Positions 23,539 through 32,341 are shown, numbered from the stretch's first letter. The stretch: DNA of 51,211 nt from CAZFDT01 sp964518335 (GCA_964518335.1 CAZFDT010000038.1:1-51211), one strand, 5' to 3'. Translations and numbers: made by a program. Notes: a model not told the origin generated them from the letters alone.

Positions 23539-23835
23539 CTATGCCGTGTTGACTCCGTCGACGCCCGGTTGATCGCCTGCATCACCGGATGCGGGCGGAT
23601 CGGTGGCAAGCGTATCGGACGGAATGGGGAACCGGTTCTTGTAGGCGGCGACGTGAGCGTCGATCGTCTGCTGTGCGATCGCGCCCACGACGCGACCGAT
23701 GATGTAACAGATCATCATCGCCAGGGTCGCGCGGGTGATGATGGTGGACAGCTCGTTACCCGCGGCGATGCCGAACAGACACGCGGCCGCGAAGCACGCC
23801 AACGCAAAGCTGGAAGCGATCACTCGTCCGGAGAT
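23539..23835 (-). CDS. Small two-TM protein of unknown function upstream of fliA, probable ATC start
   Basis: The 98-residue product has two hydrophobic segments (VIASSFALACFAAACLFGIAAG and LAMMICYIIGRVVGAIA) and a Pro/Asp-rich C-terminal tail. I do not recognise a family. The reading frame continues upstream to ATG 23940, but a good promoter (23892-23919) would start the mRNA near 23885, after those ATGs. In the transcript AAAGGAG (23845-23851) lies 9 bp before ATC 23835, and no ATG, GTG or TTG is at that distance. The first GTG, at 23823, is 21 bp from the Shine-Dalgarno. Initiation at ATC is therefore plausible, with GTG 23823 as the fallback. Its place between flhG and fliA suggests a role linked to flagella, but this is inference. 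Confidence 0.6.
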   Translation of the reverse strand: MSGRVIASSFALACFAAACLFGIAAGNELSTIITRATLAMMICYIIGRVVGAIAQQTIDAHVAAYKNRFPIPSDTLATDPPASGDAGDQPGVDGVNTA

Positions 23836-23891
23836 GGCTGAGCACTCCTTTGCTCTGACCCTGCAAACCGAAACAGTCCATTGATTCGGCG

Positions 23892-23919
23892 AATATAACG
23901 ACTTGCGCCGCGCTGTGAA
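23892..23919 (-). promoter_or_regulatory. Sigma70-like promoter for the small membrane gene and fliA
   Basis: On the minus strand TTCACA (23919-23914) and TATATT (23897-23892) are separated by 16 bp, five of six matches to each consensus hexamer. A tract of fifteen A/T pairs lies further upstream at about 23944-23959. The predicted start is near 23885, which leaves a 50-nt leader before the Shine-Dalgarno-selected codon at 23835. Confidence 0.65.
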
Positions 23920-24001
23920 GCCCTTGATCATGTAAATCATGACATTTTTTTATTTTTTATCGCGCGAGTCACGATACCCCAACAGGTTGTTGCATTCCTT
24001 T

Positions 24002-24895
24002 TCAATGCGTCAACCATGTAGCCATCCGGCGCAGTAGCCCGCCCGAACGTGGTTCAGCGGCATGGCGATCCATGCGATGCGCCAACTGCGCAATCGCACC
24101 GCTGGCTTCAGACGTCGGCGCATCAAGCACGAACGGCTTGCGCCGACGGATCGACGCCGGCACCCGCGCGTCGTGGATGATGTGGCCGGCAAAACGCGGC
24201 GTCAGGCGCAGAAACTTGCGACAGCACGCCGCCAGCCGGTCGAATACTGACCTCGCCTCGGCTGAGTCTTTTGCCATATTGATCAGCAGCGCAATATCTG
24301 CGCTTTCACGCCGTCGCACGATCGTCTTGATCACCGCATAGGCGTCGGTGATCGAGGTCGGCTCCGGCGTGGCGATCACCAGGACCTGGTCGGCGGCGGC
24401 GGCGAAATGCAGCACGTTGGGCCCGACGCCCGCGCCCGTATCGACGAGAATCAGGTCAGCCTCACTTCGCAGCCCACCGATCTGCTCCAGCAGCCGCTGC
24501 CGCTCCAGTTCGTTGAGGGCCGCCATCTGCGCCAGGCCCGACGCCCCCACGACCATGCGGAAGCCACCGGGCGCATCGACCAGTGCCTCGCGCAAAGGCA
24601 ACCGCCCCGCCACCACGTGCGCCAGCGTGTCCGTCGGCGCCACGTTGCAGAGCACATCGGCGTTGGCGGTGCCCAGGTCCACATCGATGAGCACGATGCG
24701 CCGGCCCATCTGCGACAGCTTCACCGCTAGGTTCACCGCGATGGTGGTCTTGCCCACGCCGCCTTTGCCGCTGGTCACGGCAATGATCGGCGCCCGCTTC
24801 CCCGCCGGGGGCTTGTGGGCCTCCGACGTGGCCTGACGCTGCGCCGCCGCCATCAGCTCGCGCAGGCTCGATGCCTGATCCGATATCGCAGCCAT
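24002..24895 (-). CDS. flhG: Flagellar number regulator FlhG (MinD-like ATPase, YlxH)
   Basis: This 297-residue MinD/ParA-type ATPase has the deviant Walker A TSGKGGVGKTT (about residues 41-51), switch region LIDVDLGTANADV and Walker B-type LILVDTGAGVG. FlhG controls flagellar number and position with FlhF, acting at the membrane or on FliM/FliN assembly. The N-terminal helix SSLRELMAAAQ resembles the DQAxxLR motif that activates FlhF GTPase. ATG 24895 lies 3 nt after the flhF stop (GTG 24898 is an alternative), implying coupled translation. The C-terminal end is basic and could provide the membrane-targeting element. Confidence 0.92.
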   Translation of the reverse strand: MAAISDQASSLRELMAAAQRQATSEAHKPPAGKRAPIIAVTSGKGGVGKTTIAVNLAVKLSQMGRRIVLIDVDLGTANADVLCNVAPTDTLAHVVAGRLPLREALVDAPGGFRMVVGASGLAQMAALNELERQRLLEQIGGLRSEADLILVDTGAGVGPNVLHFAAAADQVLVIATPEPTSITDAYAVIKTIVRRRESADIALLINMAKDSAEARSVFDRLAACCRKFLRLTPRFAGHIIHDARVPASIRRRKPFVLDAPTSEASGAIAQLAHRMDRHAAEPRSGGLLRRMATWLTH

Positions 24896-24898
24896 CAC

Positions 24899-26209
24899 TC
24901 AGACCCCCGCCTGCCCCGTCACAAGCTCCGCCAGGCGCTCCGGCCGGCTGGGCTCGATCTGGTGCGGCACTTCCTGACCCGTGGTCAAATACGACAGACG
25001 CTTTTTCACTCTTCGCGTCACGTTGAGCAACACCCCAAAACTCACTGCCTCGTCCAGTTTGGTGAAAATGATGCTGTCGGTCGGCACGCGGCTGAACCGC
25101 TCGACCGTCTCCAGCAGCACCGACTGCGTGCAGGTGGACGAGAGCACCAGGTGGACGTGGTGCGGCTGGGCGACGCGGATGAACTCCTTGAGCTGATCCA
25201 GGCGCGGATCGTCGCGCTGACTTCGGCCGGCGGTGTCGATCAGGACCACGTCGCAGCCGCGCATCTTGTGAACGGCGTCGCGCAGCTCGTCGGGCGTCAT
25301 GGCCACGGCCAGGGGCACGCCGATGATGTTGGCGTAGGTCTTGAGCTGATCGACGGCAGCGATTCGGTAGGTGTCGAGCGTGACCAGACCCACTCGCTTA
25401 CCGTGCTTGAGCTTGAAGGTGGCGGCGAGCTTGGCGATGGTAGTGGTCTTGCCCACGCCGGTCGGGCCGATGAGGGCGATGGTGCGCGGCCGACCATCGG
25501 GCGTGGGTTTGACCTGCTCGCCGGCGGGATCCACCGGGATGAGCGCCGCAACGACGCTGCGGACGGCGCGGCGAACCTTGGCCTCGTCGTGCAGTTCATG
25601 GTCGCTGAGGGTCTTGCGAACCTCGGCGATGACCTCGTCGGCCAACTCCTCGGCGACCTCATGCTTGATGAGGTTCAGGTACTGATCGAAGAGCGTGTCA
25701 GGCAGATCCGAGCGCGACGCCGTGTGGCCGCTGGATGGCTGCTGTTGCCGCATCATGCGAGCGACCATGCGCTTGACCTCGCGCATCTCACTGGTGATGT
25801 CAGGCCCCGCGTGAGGCGAGTGAACCGGCGGGCGCGGCGCGGGCACCGTGGCCACCTGGGCGGTCAACTCGGCCTTGGCGGCGGCATACGTGCGCTTGAT
25901 CAACTCGCCCGCCAGCGGGTGGCGCGACTCGTCGCGCCGCACATCGGGCCGGTCCGGCGTCGCGGGCTTCTTCTGCACGCGTTCGAGCAGTGCCGCACGC
26001 GGCGACGGGCCCTGCGCCTTCTGACGATGCCTGCGCACCTCCTGGGCGTCGGCGGCGGTGACCTCGATGATCGGCTTGGCGCCGATCCCCAAGATGCCGC
26101 CTTGGCGGTACTGCCGCGTGTGCAGCACCACCGCGTCACTGCCCAACTCCGCGGTCACCCGCGCCAGCACCTGTGCCATCGTCCGACCTGTGAAAGTCTT
26201 GAGGTTCAA
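24899..26209 (-). CDS. flhF: Flagellar biosynthesis GTPase FlhF
   Basis: FlhF is an SRP-family GTPase that marks the site of flagellar assembly. The 436-residue protein has a variable basic N-domain beginning MNLKTFTGRTMAQVLARV, an N-helical region (TLFDQYLNLIKHEVAEELADEVI) and a C-terminal G domain. That domain contains P-loop ALIGPTGVGKTTTIAKLA (Lys254), TLDTYRIAAVDQLKTYA, VVLIDTAGRS and FTKLDEAVSFG. Its start overlaps the flhA stop by 4 nt and it is followed directly by flhG, the standard flhA-flhF-flhG order. Confidence 0.95.
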   Translation of the reverse strand: MNLKTFTGRTMAQVLARVTAELGSDAVVLHTRQYRQGGILGIGAKPIIEVTAADAQEVRRHRQKAQGPSPRAALLERVQKKPATPDRPDVRRDESRHPLAGELIKRTYAAAKAELTAQVATVPAPRPPVHSPHAGPDITSEMREVKRMVARMMRQQQPSSGHTASRSDLPDTLFDQYLNLIKHEVAEELADEVIAEVRKTLSDHELHDEAKVRRAVRSVVAALIPVDPAGEQVKPTPDGRPRTIALIGPTGVGKTTTIAKLAATFKLKHGKRVGLVTLDTYRIAAVDQLKTYANIIGVPLAVAMTPDELRDAVHKMRGCDVVLIDTAGRSQRDDPRLDQLKEFIRVAQPHHVHLVLSSTCTQSVLLETVERFSRVPTDSIIFTKLDEAVSFGVLLNVTRRVKKRLSYLTTGQEVPHQIEPSRPERLAELVTGQAGV

Positions 26210-28410
26210 TTCGCGGCCCCCTGCAGTTGCATGCCTGCCATGGTGGATTCATCCTCGGCCTGGACGAGTCCCAGTGACTCGACATCCACGCCCTTGCTCA
26301 CTTCGTTGTATCCCAGCACTGCCGCGCCAGGAAGGTGCGGCTCAAGCAGACGGCGCACCTGGGCGCGAACCTGCGGTGAGGCCAGCACCACCGGTGCGTG
26401 ACCAGCCTGGATCAGACGTTGCACCTCGCGCAGCAGCGCTGCAGTGATCCGGTTGGCGACCACCGGCGGGATCGACACCGTCGTGCCCTCGGCAGTGCGC
26501 TCAATGTACCCGGCGATGAGGTCCTCCATCGCGGGATCGAGGCTCACACAGTAGAGCTTGGCCACGCTCGAGCCCGAGCCAGCCAGATCGTTGGCCGTCT
26601 CATACTCCACGTACTGGCTGCAGATCGTCCGCCGCAGCGCGTTGCGCACGTACTCGGTGAGGACGTCCAGGTCCTTGGTGCGCACCGCCCAGTCGCCCAG
26701 CGTCTCGATGATCGTCTCCAGGTCGCGGATGGCCACGCGCTCGCGCAGCAGGTTCTGCAGCACCTTCTGCAGATCGCCCGGCTTGATGATGCCCGCCTTG
26801 TCACCCACACCCAGCACCTCATCCACCAGCCTGGGCGTCTTTTCCTTGAGCTGCGTGATGAGGTTACTCGTCTCCTCGCGCGTCAGCAGCTCGTGGGCGT
26901 GACTCTTGACCACTTCCGTGATGTGCGTCGCCAACACGCTGGTAGCATCGACCACGGTGTAGTTGAGCGCTTCGGCCCGTTCCTTCTGGCCGGCGTCGAT
27001 CCACACCGCATCGAGTCCGAACGCCGGCTCTCGGGTCGCCGTGCCCGACAGCGCCGCGCCGTCGCTGACCAACCCGCTGTCCATCGCCAGGAACTGGCCC
27101 GGATAGACCTGCCCGCGCGTCACCGCGTTGCCGCGAATCTTGATCTGGTAATCGTTAGGCTGAAGCTGCATGTTGTCGCGGATGCGCAGCGGCGGCATCA
27201 CCAGACCCATTTCGCCGGCAAGCTGACGGCGGATCATCGTGATCCGGTCCAGCAGATCGCCGCCCTGGGCCGTATCGACCATCCGCACCAGGGCATAGCC
27301 CACCTCGAGCTCAAGCGTATCCACGTGCAATGCCTGCTCAACCGGTGGCGGCTCCGGTTTGACCTGTTTGGCAGCCTCGGCCGTGACACGTTCGCGGTTC
27401 TTGTCACCGCTGAACACAAACCACCCGATCGCCCCGACCACCACCGCCAGCGACAGCAGCGGCATCACGGGCAGGCCCGGTACTGCCGCCATCAACGCCA
27501 GAAATCCCCCCGTGATCGCCAGCGCCACCCAGCGCTTGGTGAGCTGGCTGGTCAACTCGAAGCCCAGGTCGTGCCGGCTGCTGGATCGCGTGACGATCAG
27601 ACCGGCGGCGATCGAGATGATGAATGCCGGAAGTTGGCTCACCAGTCCGTCGCCGATGGTCAACTTGGTGAAAACATGGATCGACTCGGCCAGGGTCCAG
27701 CCCTTCTCGAACACGCCCACGGCAAAGCCACCGACAATATTCACCAACGTGATAATGATGCCTGCGATGGCGTCGCCGCGCACGAATTTGGCGGCACCGT
27801 CCATGGCGCCGTAGAAGTCGGCTTCCTGGGCGATCTTCTCGCGTCGCTCGCGCGCCTGCTGCTCGTTGATGAGTCCGGCGTTGAGGTCGGCGTCGATCGC
27901 CATCTGCTTGCCGGGCATCCCGTCGAGGGTGAATCTCGCGGCCACTTCGCTGATGCGTGTCGCACCCTTGGTGATGACCACGAACTGCACGATGATCAGG
28001 ATGACAAACAGCACGACGCCCACCACGAGCGACCCGCTGGACACGAACCCGGCGAAGGCCTCGATCACCTTGCCCGCCACCGCCGTCGCCGCCTCGGGCG
28101 TGTCGGTATCTGCCGCCAGGATCAGCCGTGTCGTGGCGATGTTCAGCACCAGCCGCAGCAAGGTCGTGCCCAGCAGCAATGACGGGAACACGCTGAAATC
28201 CAGCGGGCTTTCCACGTAGATGGTCGTCAGCAGGATGATCGCCGCCAGCGCGATGTTGGCGGAGATGAGAATATCCATCACCACCGGCGGCATGGGCACG
28301 ACGATGACGGCCAACAGCGACACAAACGCCACCGGCACCAGCAGCGTGCGGAACTTCGCAAGCTGGTTCACCCACGCCGGAATCGCGAGTTGGTTTTGTG
28401 TCTTGGCCAT
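26206..28410 (-). CDS. flhA: Flagellar export gate protein FlhA
   Basis: FlhA is the large inner-membrane ring protein of the flagellar type III export gate. The 734-residue product has eight predicted membrane segments in its first half and the FHIPEP-family loop (GATRISEVAARFTLDGMPGKQMAIDADLNAGLI), one of the best-conserved stretches in the family. A large cytoplasmic C-terminal domain binds substrate-chaperone complexes (for example PGQFLAMDSGLVS and LDAVWIDAGQKERAEAL). It follows flhB by 6 bp and overlaps flhF by 4 nt. Length and domain order are normal. Confidence 0.97.
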   Translation of the reverse strand: MAKTQNQLAIPAWVNQLAKFRTLLVPVAFVSLLAVIVVPMPPVVMDILISANIALAAIILLTTIYVESPLDFSVFPSLLLGTTLLRLVLNIATTRLILAADTDTPEAATAVAGKVIEAFAGFVSSGSLVVGVVLFVILIIVQFVVITKGATRISEVAARFTLDGMPGKQMAIDADLNAGLINEQQARERREKIAQEADFYGAMDGAAKFVRGDAIAGIIITLVNIVGGFAVGVFEKGWTLAESIHVFTKLTIGDGLVSQLPAFIISIAAGLIVTRSSSRHDLGFELTSQLTKRWVALAITGGFLALMAAVPGLPVMPLLSLAVVVGAIGWFVFSGDKNRERVTAEAAKQVKPEPPPVEQALHVDTLELEVGYALVRMVDTAQGGDLLDRITMIRRQLAGEMGLVMPPLRIRDNMQLQPNDYQIKIRGNAVTRGQVYPGQFLAMDSGLVSDGAALSGTATREPAFGLDAVWIDAGQKERAEALNYTVVDATSVLATHITEVVKSHAHELLTREETSNLITQLKEKTPRLVDEVLGVGDKAGIIKPGDLQKVLQNLLRERVAIRDLETIIETLGDWAVRTKDLDVLTEYVRNALRRTICSQYVEYETANDLAGSGSSVAKLYCVSLDPAMEDLIAGYIERTAEGTTVSIPPVVANRITAALLREVQRLIQAGHAPVVLASPQVRAQVRRLLEPHLPGAAVLGYNEVSKGVDVESLGLVQAEDESTMAGMQLQGAAN

Positions 28411-28416
28411 GCTGCA

Positions 28417-29496
28417 TCACACCGCCGCCGCGATCTTGCGGCCGCTGAGTCGGTACACGTAGGCCAGAATCTCCGCCACGGCGGCGTAGAACTCGGGGGG
28501 AACTTCCTGACCAACCTCCACGCCCTTGTAGAGGGCGCGGGCCAGTTCCTTGCGCTCGACCAGTGGCACGCCACTGGCGATGGCGATCTGACGGATGCGC
28601 ATCGCCATGAAGTCGGCGCCCTTGGCCACCACCTTGGGTGCGGTCATCTTCTGGCCGTCGTACCTGATCGCGATGGCAAAGTGCGTCGGGTTGGTCACGA
28701 CCACGTCGGCGTGGGGTACGGCCGACGCAATACGCTGCAGCGCGAGCTGCCGCGCCACCCGCGCCCGCCGCTGCTTGACCAGCGGGTCGCCATCCATCCG
28801 CTTCATTTCCTCCTTGACCTCTTCCTTGGTCATGCGCAGGTCGCGCACGTGCTGCCACTTCTGGAACCAGTAATCGAGCAGCGCCAGGATCAGCAGCAGC
28901 GCCGCCAGCTTCAGCGCCAGGTCATAGATCAGCGACGCACATGCCGCCAGCAGCGGCATCGGCTCCAGCAGACTCAGCCCGGCGATCCTCGGCAGGTCCG
29001 CCCAGATCACCCACGAGGACACCGCCGCCAATAGGCCCACCTTCGCCAGACTCATCACCAGCCTCATCCCGGCGCGGGCGTTGAAGAGGTGCGCTACGCC
29101 CTTGAAGGGATTGAGCTTGCCCAGATTCGGCTGCAACGGCTTGACGGTGAAGAGAATTCCCGTCTGCATCAGGGTGATCACCAGTGCCACGGCCGCGATC
29201 GCCAGCGTGATGGGCCCGGCGGCGGCGACGGCCAGCTTCCCGCCGTAACCTAGCAGGTGCGTGAGATCGTCGGTGCGCGTCGGGTTGCCTCCCAGCGACG
29301 CCGACAACATCGCTTCCATGCTCAGTTTCATGGCGTGCATCACGCGCACCCCGAAGATGTTGAGTACGATCACCGCGCCCAGCAGCGTCACCGCAGCCGT
29401 CAGGTCAGTGCTGCGCGCGATGTTGCCGCTCTCTCTCGCCTCGGTCAGGCGACGGGGTGTAGGGGCTTCGGTTTTTTCTCCGGCGCTCTCGGCCAT
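28417..29496 (-). CDS. flhB: Flagellar export gate protein FlhB
   Basis: FlhB switches the export apparatus from hook-type to filament-type substrates. The 359-residue protein has the typical N-terminus (EKTEAPTPRRLTEARESGNIARS), four membrane segments and a cytoplasmic domain. The autocleavage motif Asn269-Pro-Thr-His is in VVVTNPTHFAIAIRYD. Cleavage at Asn-Pro, triggered with FliK, produces the specificity switch. FliK is encoded upstream in the same block. The gene follows fliR after 13 bp and precedes flhA by 6 bp. Confidence 0.97.
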   Translation of the reverse strand: MAESAGEKTEAPTPRRLTEARESGNIARSTDLTAAVTLLGAVIVLNIFGVRVMHAMKLSMEAMLSASLGGNPTRTDDLTHLLGYGGKLAVAAAGPITLAIAAVALVITLMQTGILFTVKPLQPNLGKLNPFKGVAHLFNARAGMRLVMSLAKVGLLAAVSSWVIWADLPRIAGLSLLEPMPLLAACASLIYDLALKLAALLLILALLDYWFQKWQHVRDLRMTKEEVKEEMKRMDGDPLVKQRRARVARQLALQRIASAVPHADVVVTNPTHFAIAIRYDGQKMTAPKVVAKGADFMAMRIRQIAIASGVPLVERKELARALYKGVEVGQEVPPEFYAAVAEILAYVYRLSGRKIAAAV

Positions 29497-29510
29497 CGAC
29501 AGTTACACCT

Positions 29511-30317
29511 TCAGGTCGTGAAGAATATCCTCAGCACGTCCAGCGTCCGCCGGATGCTTTCGATCACCACCGTCATCTGCACCCCGACGGTGGCGACCAG
29601 CACCGACAGCCCGATCAGGATGCGCAAGGGGAATCCGACGCTCATGATGTTCATTTGCGGGACGGTGCGAGCCACGAAGTTCATGGCGACGTTTTCCAGA
29701 AAGATGACTGCCAGAAGAGGGGCGGCGATGCGAAGCGCCAGCTCGATCATGGACGTGAGCAGGCCGCACACCAGCGCCACCAGCCCGTGGAAGTCGCTGA
29801 AGGCTCCCAGCGGCACGTGATCGAAGCTGGCGACGAGGGTGGCGAGCATGACGCGATGGCCGCCGATCATGACGAAGATGGCCAGCGCCGTCAGAAAGAA
29901 AAACTCGCCGACGACACCCGAGTTCTCACCCAGCTCGGGGTTGAAAATGCCCGCCAACCCCAGGCCGATCTGCTGGTCGATGACGTGTCCGCCGACCTGC
30001 GCCGCCATCAGCGGCAGCGACGCGCCGTAGCCGATGACCAATCCTATGAGCAGTTCGATGGCCACGGCGGCGCCCAGCGACCACAGGTGCAGCGGCGCGT
30101 CGATGAAGCTGCCGATCATCGCCGCCGACGGCCGCGACGACGACAGCAGCATGGGATAGACGCACAGGGACAACCCAACAGCCAGGAACACCTTGATGCG
30201 CCCGGGAATGGTCGCCGCGCCCAACATCGGTGCGAAGATGAAGATGCCACTGAGCCGGAACAACACCATCAGCCAGGCGGGCAGATGTTCGAGGATGGGG
30301 TTGAATGTGACCGGCAT
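29511..30317 (-). CDS. fliR: Flagellar export gate protein FliR
   Basis: FliR joins FliP and FliQ in the helical core of the flagellar export gate. The 268-residue product is hydrophobic with about six membrane-embedded segments. Recognisable stretches are FRLSGIFIFAPMLGAATIPGRIK, GLVIGYGASLPLMAAQVGGHVIDQQIGLGLAGIFNPE and the C-terminal MNIMSVGFPLRILIGLSVL. It lies 37 bp after fliQ and 13 bp before flhB, the conserved fliPQR-flhBA order. Size is normal. Confidence 0.95.
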   Translation of the reverse strand: MPVTFNPILEHLPAWLMVLFRLSGIFIFAPMLGAATIPGRIKVFLAVGLSLCVYPMLLSSSRPSAAMIGSFIDAPLHLWSLGAAVAIELLIGLVIGYGASLPLMAAQVGGHVIDQQIGLGLAGIFNPELGENSGVVGEFFFLTALAIFVMIGGHRVMLATLVASFDHVPLGAFSDFHGLVALVCGLLTSMIELALRIAAPLLAVIFLENVAMNFVARTVPQMNIMSVGFPLRILIGLSVLVATVGVQMTVVIESIRRTLDVLRIFFTT

Positions 30318-30354
30318 GGTATCCGTGCAACTGACGAGGAATCCAGGGCTTGGG

Positions 30355-30612
30355 TTACTCCATGGTGCCGAACATGCGGCGGGCGAACTCCATCACGATC
30401 GTGGTCAACCAGGGCGTGAGCAGGATGGCGACCATGCCCATGCCGAGAATCTTGGGCACGAAGGTCAATGTCTGCTCCTGAATCTGCGTCACTGCCTGAA
30501 ACACGCTGACCGTCAGGCCGATCACCAGCGCCGCCAGCAGGATCGGCGACGCCAGCATGAGCATGAGCGTCAGCGCATGTCGGATCAGGTCGATGGCATG
30601 GTCGGTGGTCAT
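30355..30612 (-). CDS. fliQ: Flagellar export gate protein FliQ
   Basis: The 85-residue two-TM protein has the FliQ pattern: ALTLMLMLASPILLAALVIGLTVSVFQAVTQIQEQTLTFVPKILGM followed by a second hydrophobic helix. It packs around FliP5-FliR in the export gate. Its ATG (30612) has no Shine-Dalgarno. The 35 bases directly before it in coding orientation are five exact copies of ACTCACC, so the ribosome must recognise this start in another way or through coupling with fliP. Confidence 0.93.
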   Translation of the reverse strand: MTTDHAIDLIRHALTLMLMLASPILLAALVIGLTVSVFQAVTQIQEQTLTFVPKILGMGMVAILLTPWLTTIVMEFARRMFGTME

Positions 30613-30679
30613 GGTGAGTGGTGAGTGGTGAGTGGTGAGTGGTGAGTGGCTGATGCGGTATCACTCACTGCGAACCACT
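30613..30679. repeat. Inverted heptamer array between fliP and fliQ
   Basis: Five perfect GGTGAGT units (30613-30647, plus strand) are followed by a spacer and inverted, degenerate units such as CACTCAC and CCACTGAC (about 30660-30679). The array fills the whole gap between fliP and fliQ and can fold into a long imperfect hairpin. On the coding strand the perfect half touches the fliQ ATG. Confidence 0.85.
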
Positions 30680-30686
30680 GACCGCC

Positions 30687-31514
30687 TTATCCCACGGCGA
30701 AGCTCTGCAGCAGGTTGCCGGCAACGAGCCGCCAACCATCCACGAGCACGAACATCAACAGCTTGAACGGCAGCGAAATCAGCGGCGGGGGCAGCATCAT
30801 CATGCCCATGCTGATGAGCACGCTGGCGACAACCATGTCGATGATGAGAAACGGCAGGTACAGCCGGAATCCCATCAGGAACGCGACCTTGAGTTCGCTG
30901 AGGATGAACGCGGGGATGAGTGTGAGCATGTCCACGTCTTCGCGCGTCAGGTTCTGCGGGTTGGACGTATCGATGCCGCGGTAATTGAGGATCATGTAGA
31001 GATCGCCCTCGCTACGGGCGTGCTCGATCTGGTCGAACATGAAGTCGCGCACGGGCTGCTTGGCCCGGACCCAGGCTTGAGTCTGGTCGATTGTGCCATC
31101 GTTGAGCGGCACGATGGCCTCGCGGTTGATGCGTTCGAGCGTCGGGGCCATGACCAGCAGTGTCATAAAGAGTGCCAAGCCGATGATGACCTGCGAGGGC
31201 GGCAACGACTGGGTTCCCGTAGCCTGCCGCAAAAGAGCAAGCACCACGACGATGCGCGTGAAGCTGGTGCAGAGGATGAGGATCGACGGCGCAACCGTAA
31301 GCACCGTCAGCAGCATGACGATCGACAGCGTGGCGCTGAAGTTGGCTGGGGGGGGATCAGCGGGAGCGTCGCCGGGTTGAACGGGTAGCGCGCGAGACGC
31401 CTGGTCGAGGATGACCAGGGGGTTGGTCAGGTCGGGGCTGGACTGAGCCTGCAGCGCCGACGTGGCCAGCAGCGCGACGGCCAGGCCGCCAACGACCCAG
31501 TGGAGGCGTGTCAT
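30687..31514 (-). CDS. fliP: Flagellar export gate protein FliP
   Basis: The 275-residue protein has a cleavable signal peptide (WVVGGLAVALLATSALQAQ), as usual for FliP, and then the conserved core. Signatures include LCTSFTRIVVVLALLRQATGTQSLPPSQVIIGLALFMTL and LTLIPAFILSELKVAFLMGFRLYLPFLIIDMVVASVLISMGMMMLPP, the most conserved FliP sequences. FliP pentamers form the export channel. The start overlaps the fliO stop by 4 nt, indicating coupled translation with fliO, its assembly factor. Confidence 0.97.
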   Translation of the reverse strand: MTRLHWVVGGLAVALLATSALQAQSSPDLTNPLVILDQASRALPVQPGDAPADPPPANFSATLSIVMLLTVLTVAPSILILCTSFTRIVVVLALLRQATGTQSLPPSQVIIGLALFMTLLVMAPTLERINREAIVPLNDGTIDQTQAWVRAKQPVRDFMFDQIEHARSEGDLYMILNYRGIDTSNPQNLTREDVDMLTLIPAFILSELKVAFLMGFRLYLPFLIIDMVVASVLISMGMMMLPPPLISLPFKLLMFVLVDGWRLVAGNLLQSFAVG

Positions 31515-32281
31515 GACGACGCCTCCCGCGCGGAGATGGTGCGCATGCGGGCGAGGAGGCCGGACACGCGATCGCGAGCGCGGTCGATGGTGTGTTCGGC
31601 ATCGTCGCCACCTTCTTCGGCGACGCGCGACGTGTCATCGAACTCACGATTGAAGCGGCCAAGCACACTGGAAAATCCGCGACTGATGCTGTTGGGCGAC
31701 GCCGCAGTGGTCGTCGCCAGAAGTGAGGCGATCTCGGCGGGGTCGTCGATCTGGGCGAGGGTGCGCAGGCCGGCGGGGCTGTCGCCGACAACCAGGACGC
31801 GGCCTCCGACGCGCATGAGCAGCACGTGGTTGCGCGGGGCGACCATGGTGCGCGTGAGCACTTCCACGGCAGGATGGTGTGTCCTGCCGCCCTTGACCGC
31901 GCCCATGCGCGTCAGCAATGTATGAATGCCCAGGATCACGAGGATGACCACGCCCAGCGCGGTGACGGTGTTGAGCACCCATCCGCCGCTCCACGTTGGA
32001 CGTGCCAGAGGCGTTGAGGTACTCGATGCGACGATATCCGGCCGCTGGAGAGGCAACTGTTCGTTGGGCGACGGCGATGGCGTCGCGGTCGATGTCGCGG
32101 GCTCGGACTCGGTCGAGGCCTGCACCACCGGGTCACTGGCTAACTGTTGTGCCAGCACCTTCAGTCGATCGTCGGAATTGGCCTGGGCATCGTCTTGCTG
32201 CGCGGAGCAGAAGGCAGAGCAGGCAAGCATGACGCCCGCCGCCACGATCCACGTCAACGCCGTCGGAAGAATTGCCCGCAC
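31511..32281 (-). CDS. fliO: Flagellar assembly protein FliO
   Basis: The 256-residue protein has an N-terminal signal-like segment, an extracytoplasmic Ser/Thr/Pro-rich stretch, one membrane helix (about residues 102-120, VLNTVTALGVVILVILGIHTLL) and a FliO/SpoA-like cytoplasmic segment. That segment contains VEVLTRTMVAPRNHVLLMRVGGRVLVVGDSPAGLRTLAQI. FliO scaffolds FliP oligomerisation. The N-terminal extension and a long C-terminal tail make it larger than the E. coli protein. It overlaps fliP by 4 nt and is separated from fliN by a hairpin-containing gap. Confidence 0.88.
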   Translation of the reverse strand: MRAILPTALTWIVAAGVMLACSAFCSAQQDDAQANSDDRLKVLAQQLASDPVVQASTESEPATSTATPSPSPNEQLPLQRPDIVASSTSTPLARPTWSGGWVLNTVTALGVVILVILGIHTLLTRMGAVKGGRTHHPAVEVLTRTMVAPRNHVLLMRVGGRVLVVGDSPAGLRTLAQIDDPAEIASLLATTTAASPNSISRGFSSVLGRFNREFDDTSRVAEEGGDDAEHTIDRARDRVSGLLARMRTISAREASS

Positions 32282-32302
32282 TGTGGCCCTCCCTGGCCTG
32301 TT

Positions 32303-32341
32303 CCGGCGACTCCATCGCCGGGGTGAAATCCATCCCGCTAC
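32303..32341. repeat. Hairpin repeat with stop-codon boundary between fliN and fliO
   Basis: CCGGCGA (32303-32309) pairs perfectly with TCGCCGG (32315-32321) over loop CTCCA. The unit ends in CCCGCTAC (32334-32341), which on the minus strand reads GTAGCGGG and contains the TAG stop of fliN. The same GTAGCGG/CCGCTAC boundary is seen at the nrfA and argS ends. Confidence 0.6.

Noticed and set aside
23941..23962. T-rich run after flhG as an intrinsic terminator
   Set aside because: On the flhG strand the tract is A-rich, not U-rich, and the only nearby stem is weak (CAACA/TGTTG). No plus-strand gene ends here for the T-run to serve.
30613..30647. The fliP-fliQ repeat array as a CRISPR array
   Set aside because: The units are 7 bp and contiguous, with no spacers and no cas genes.
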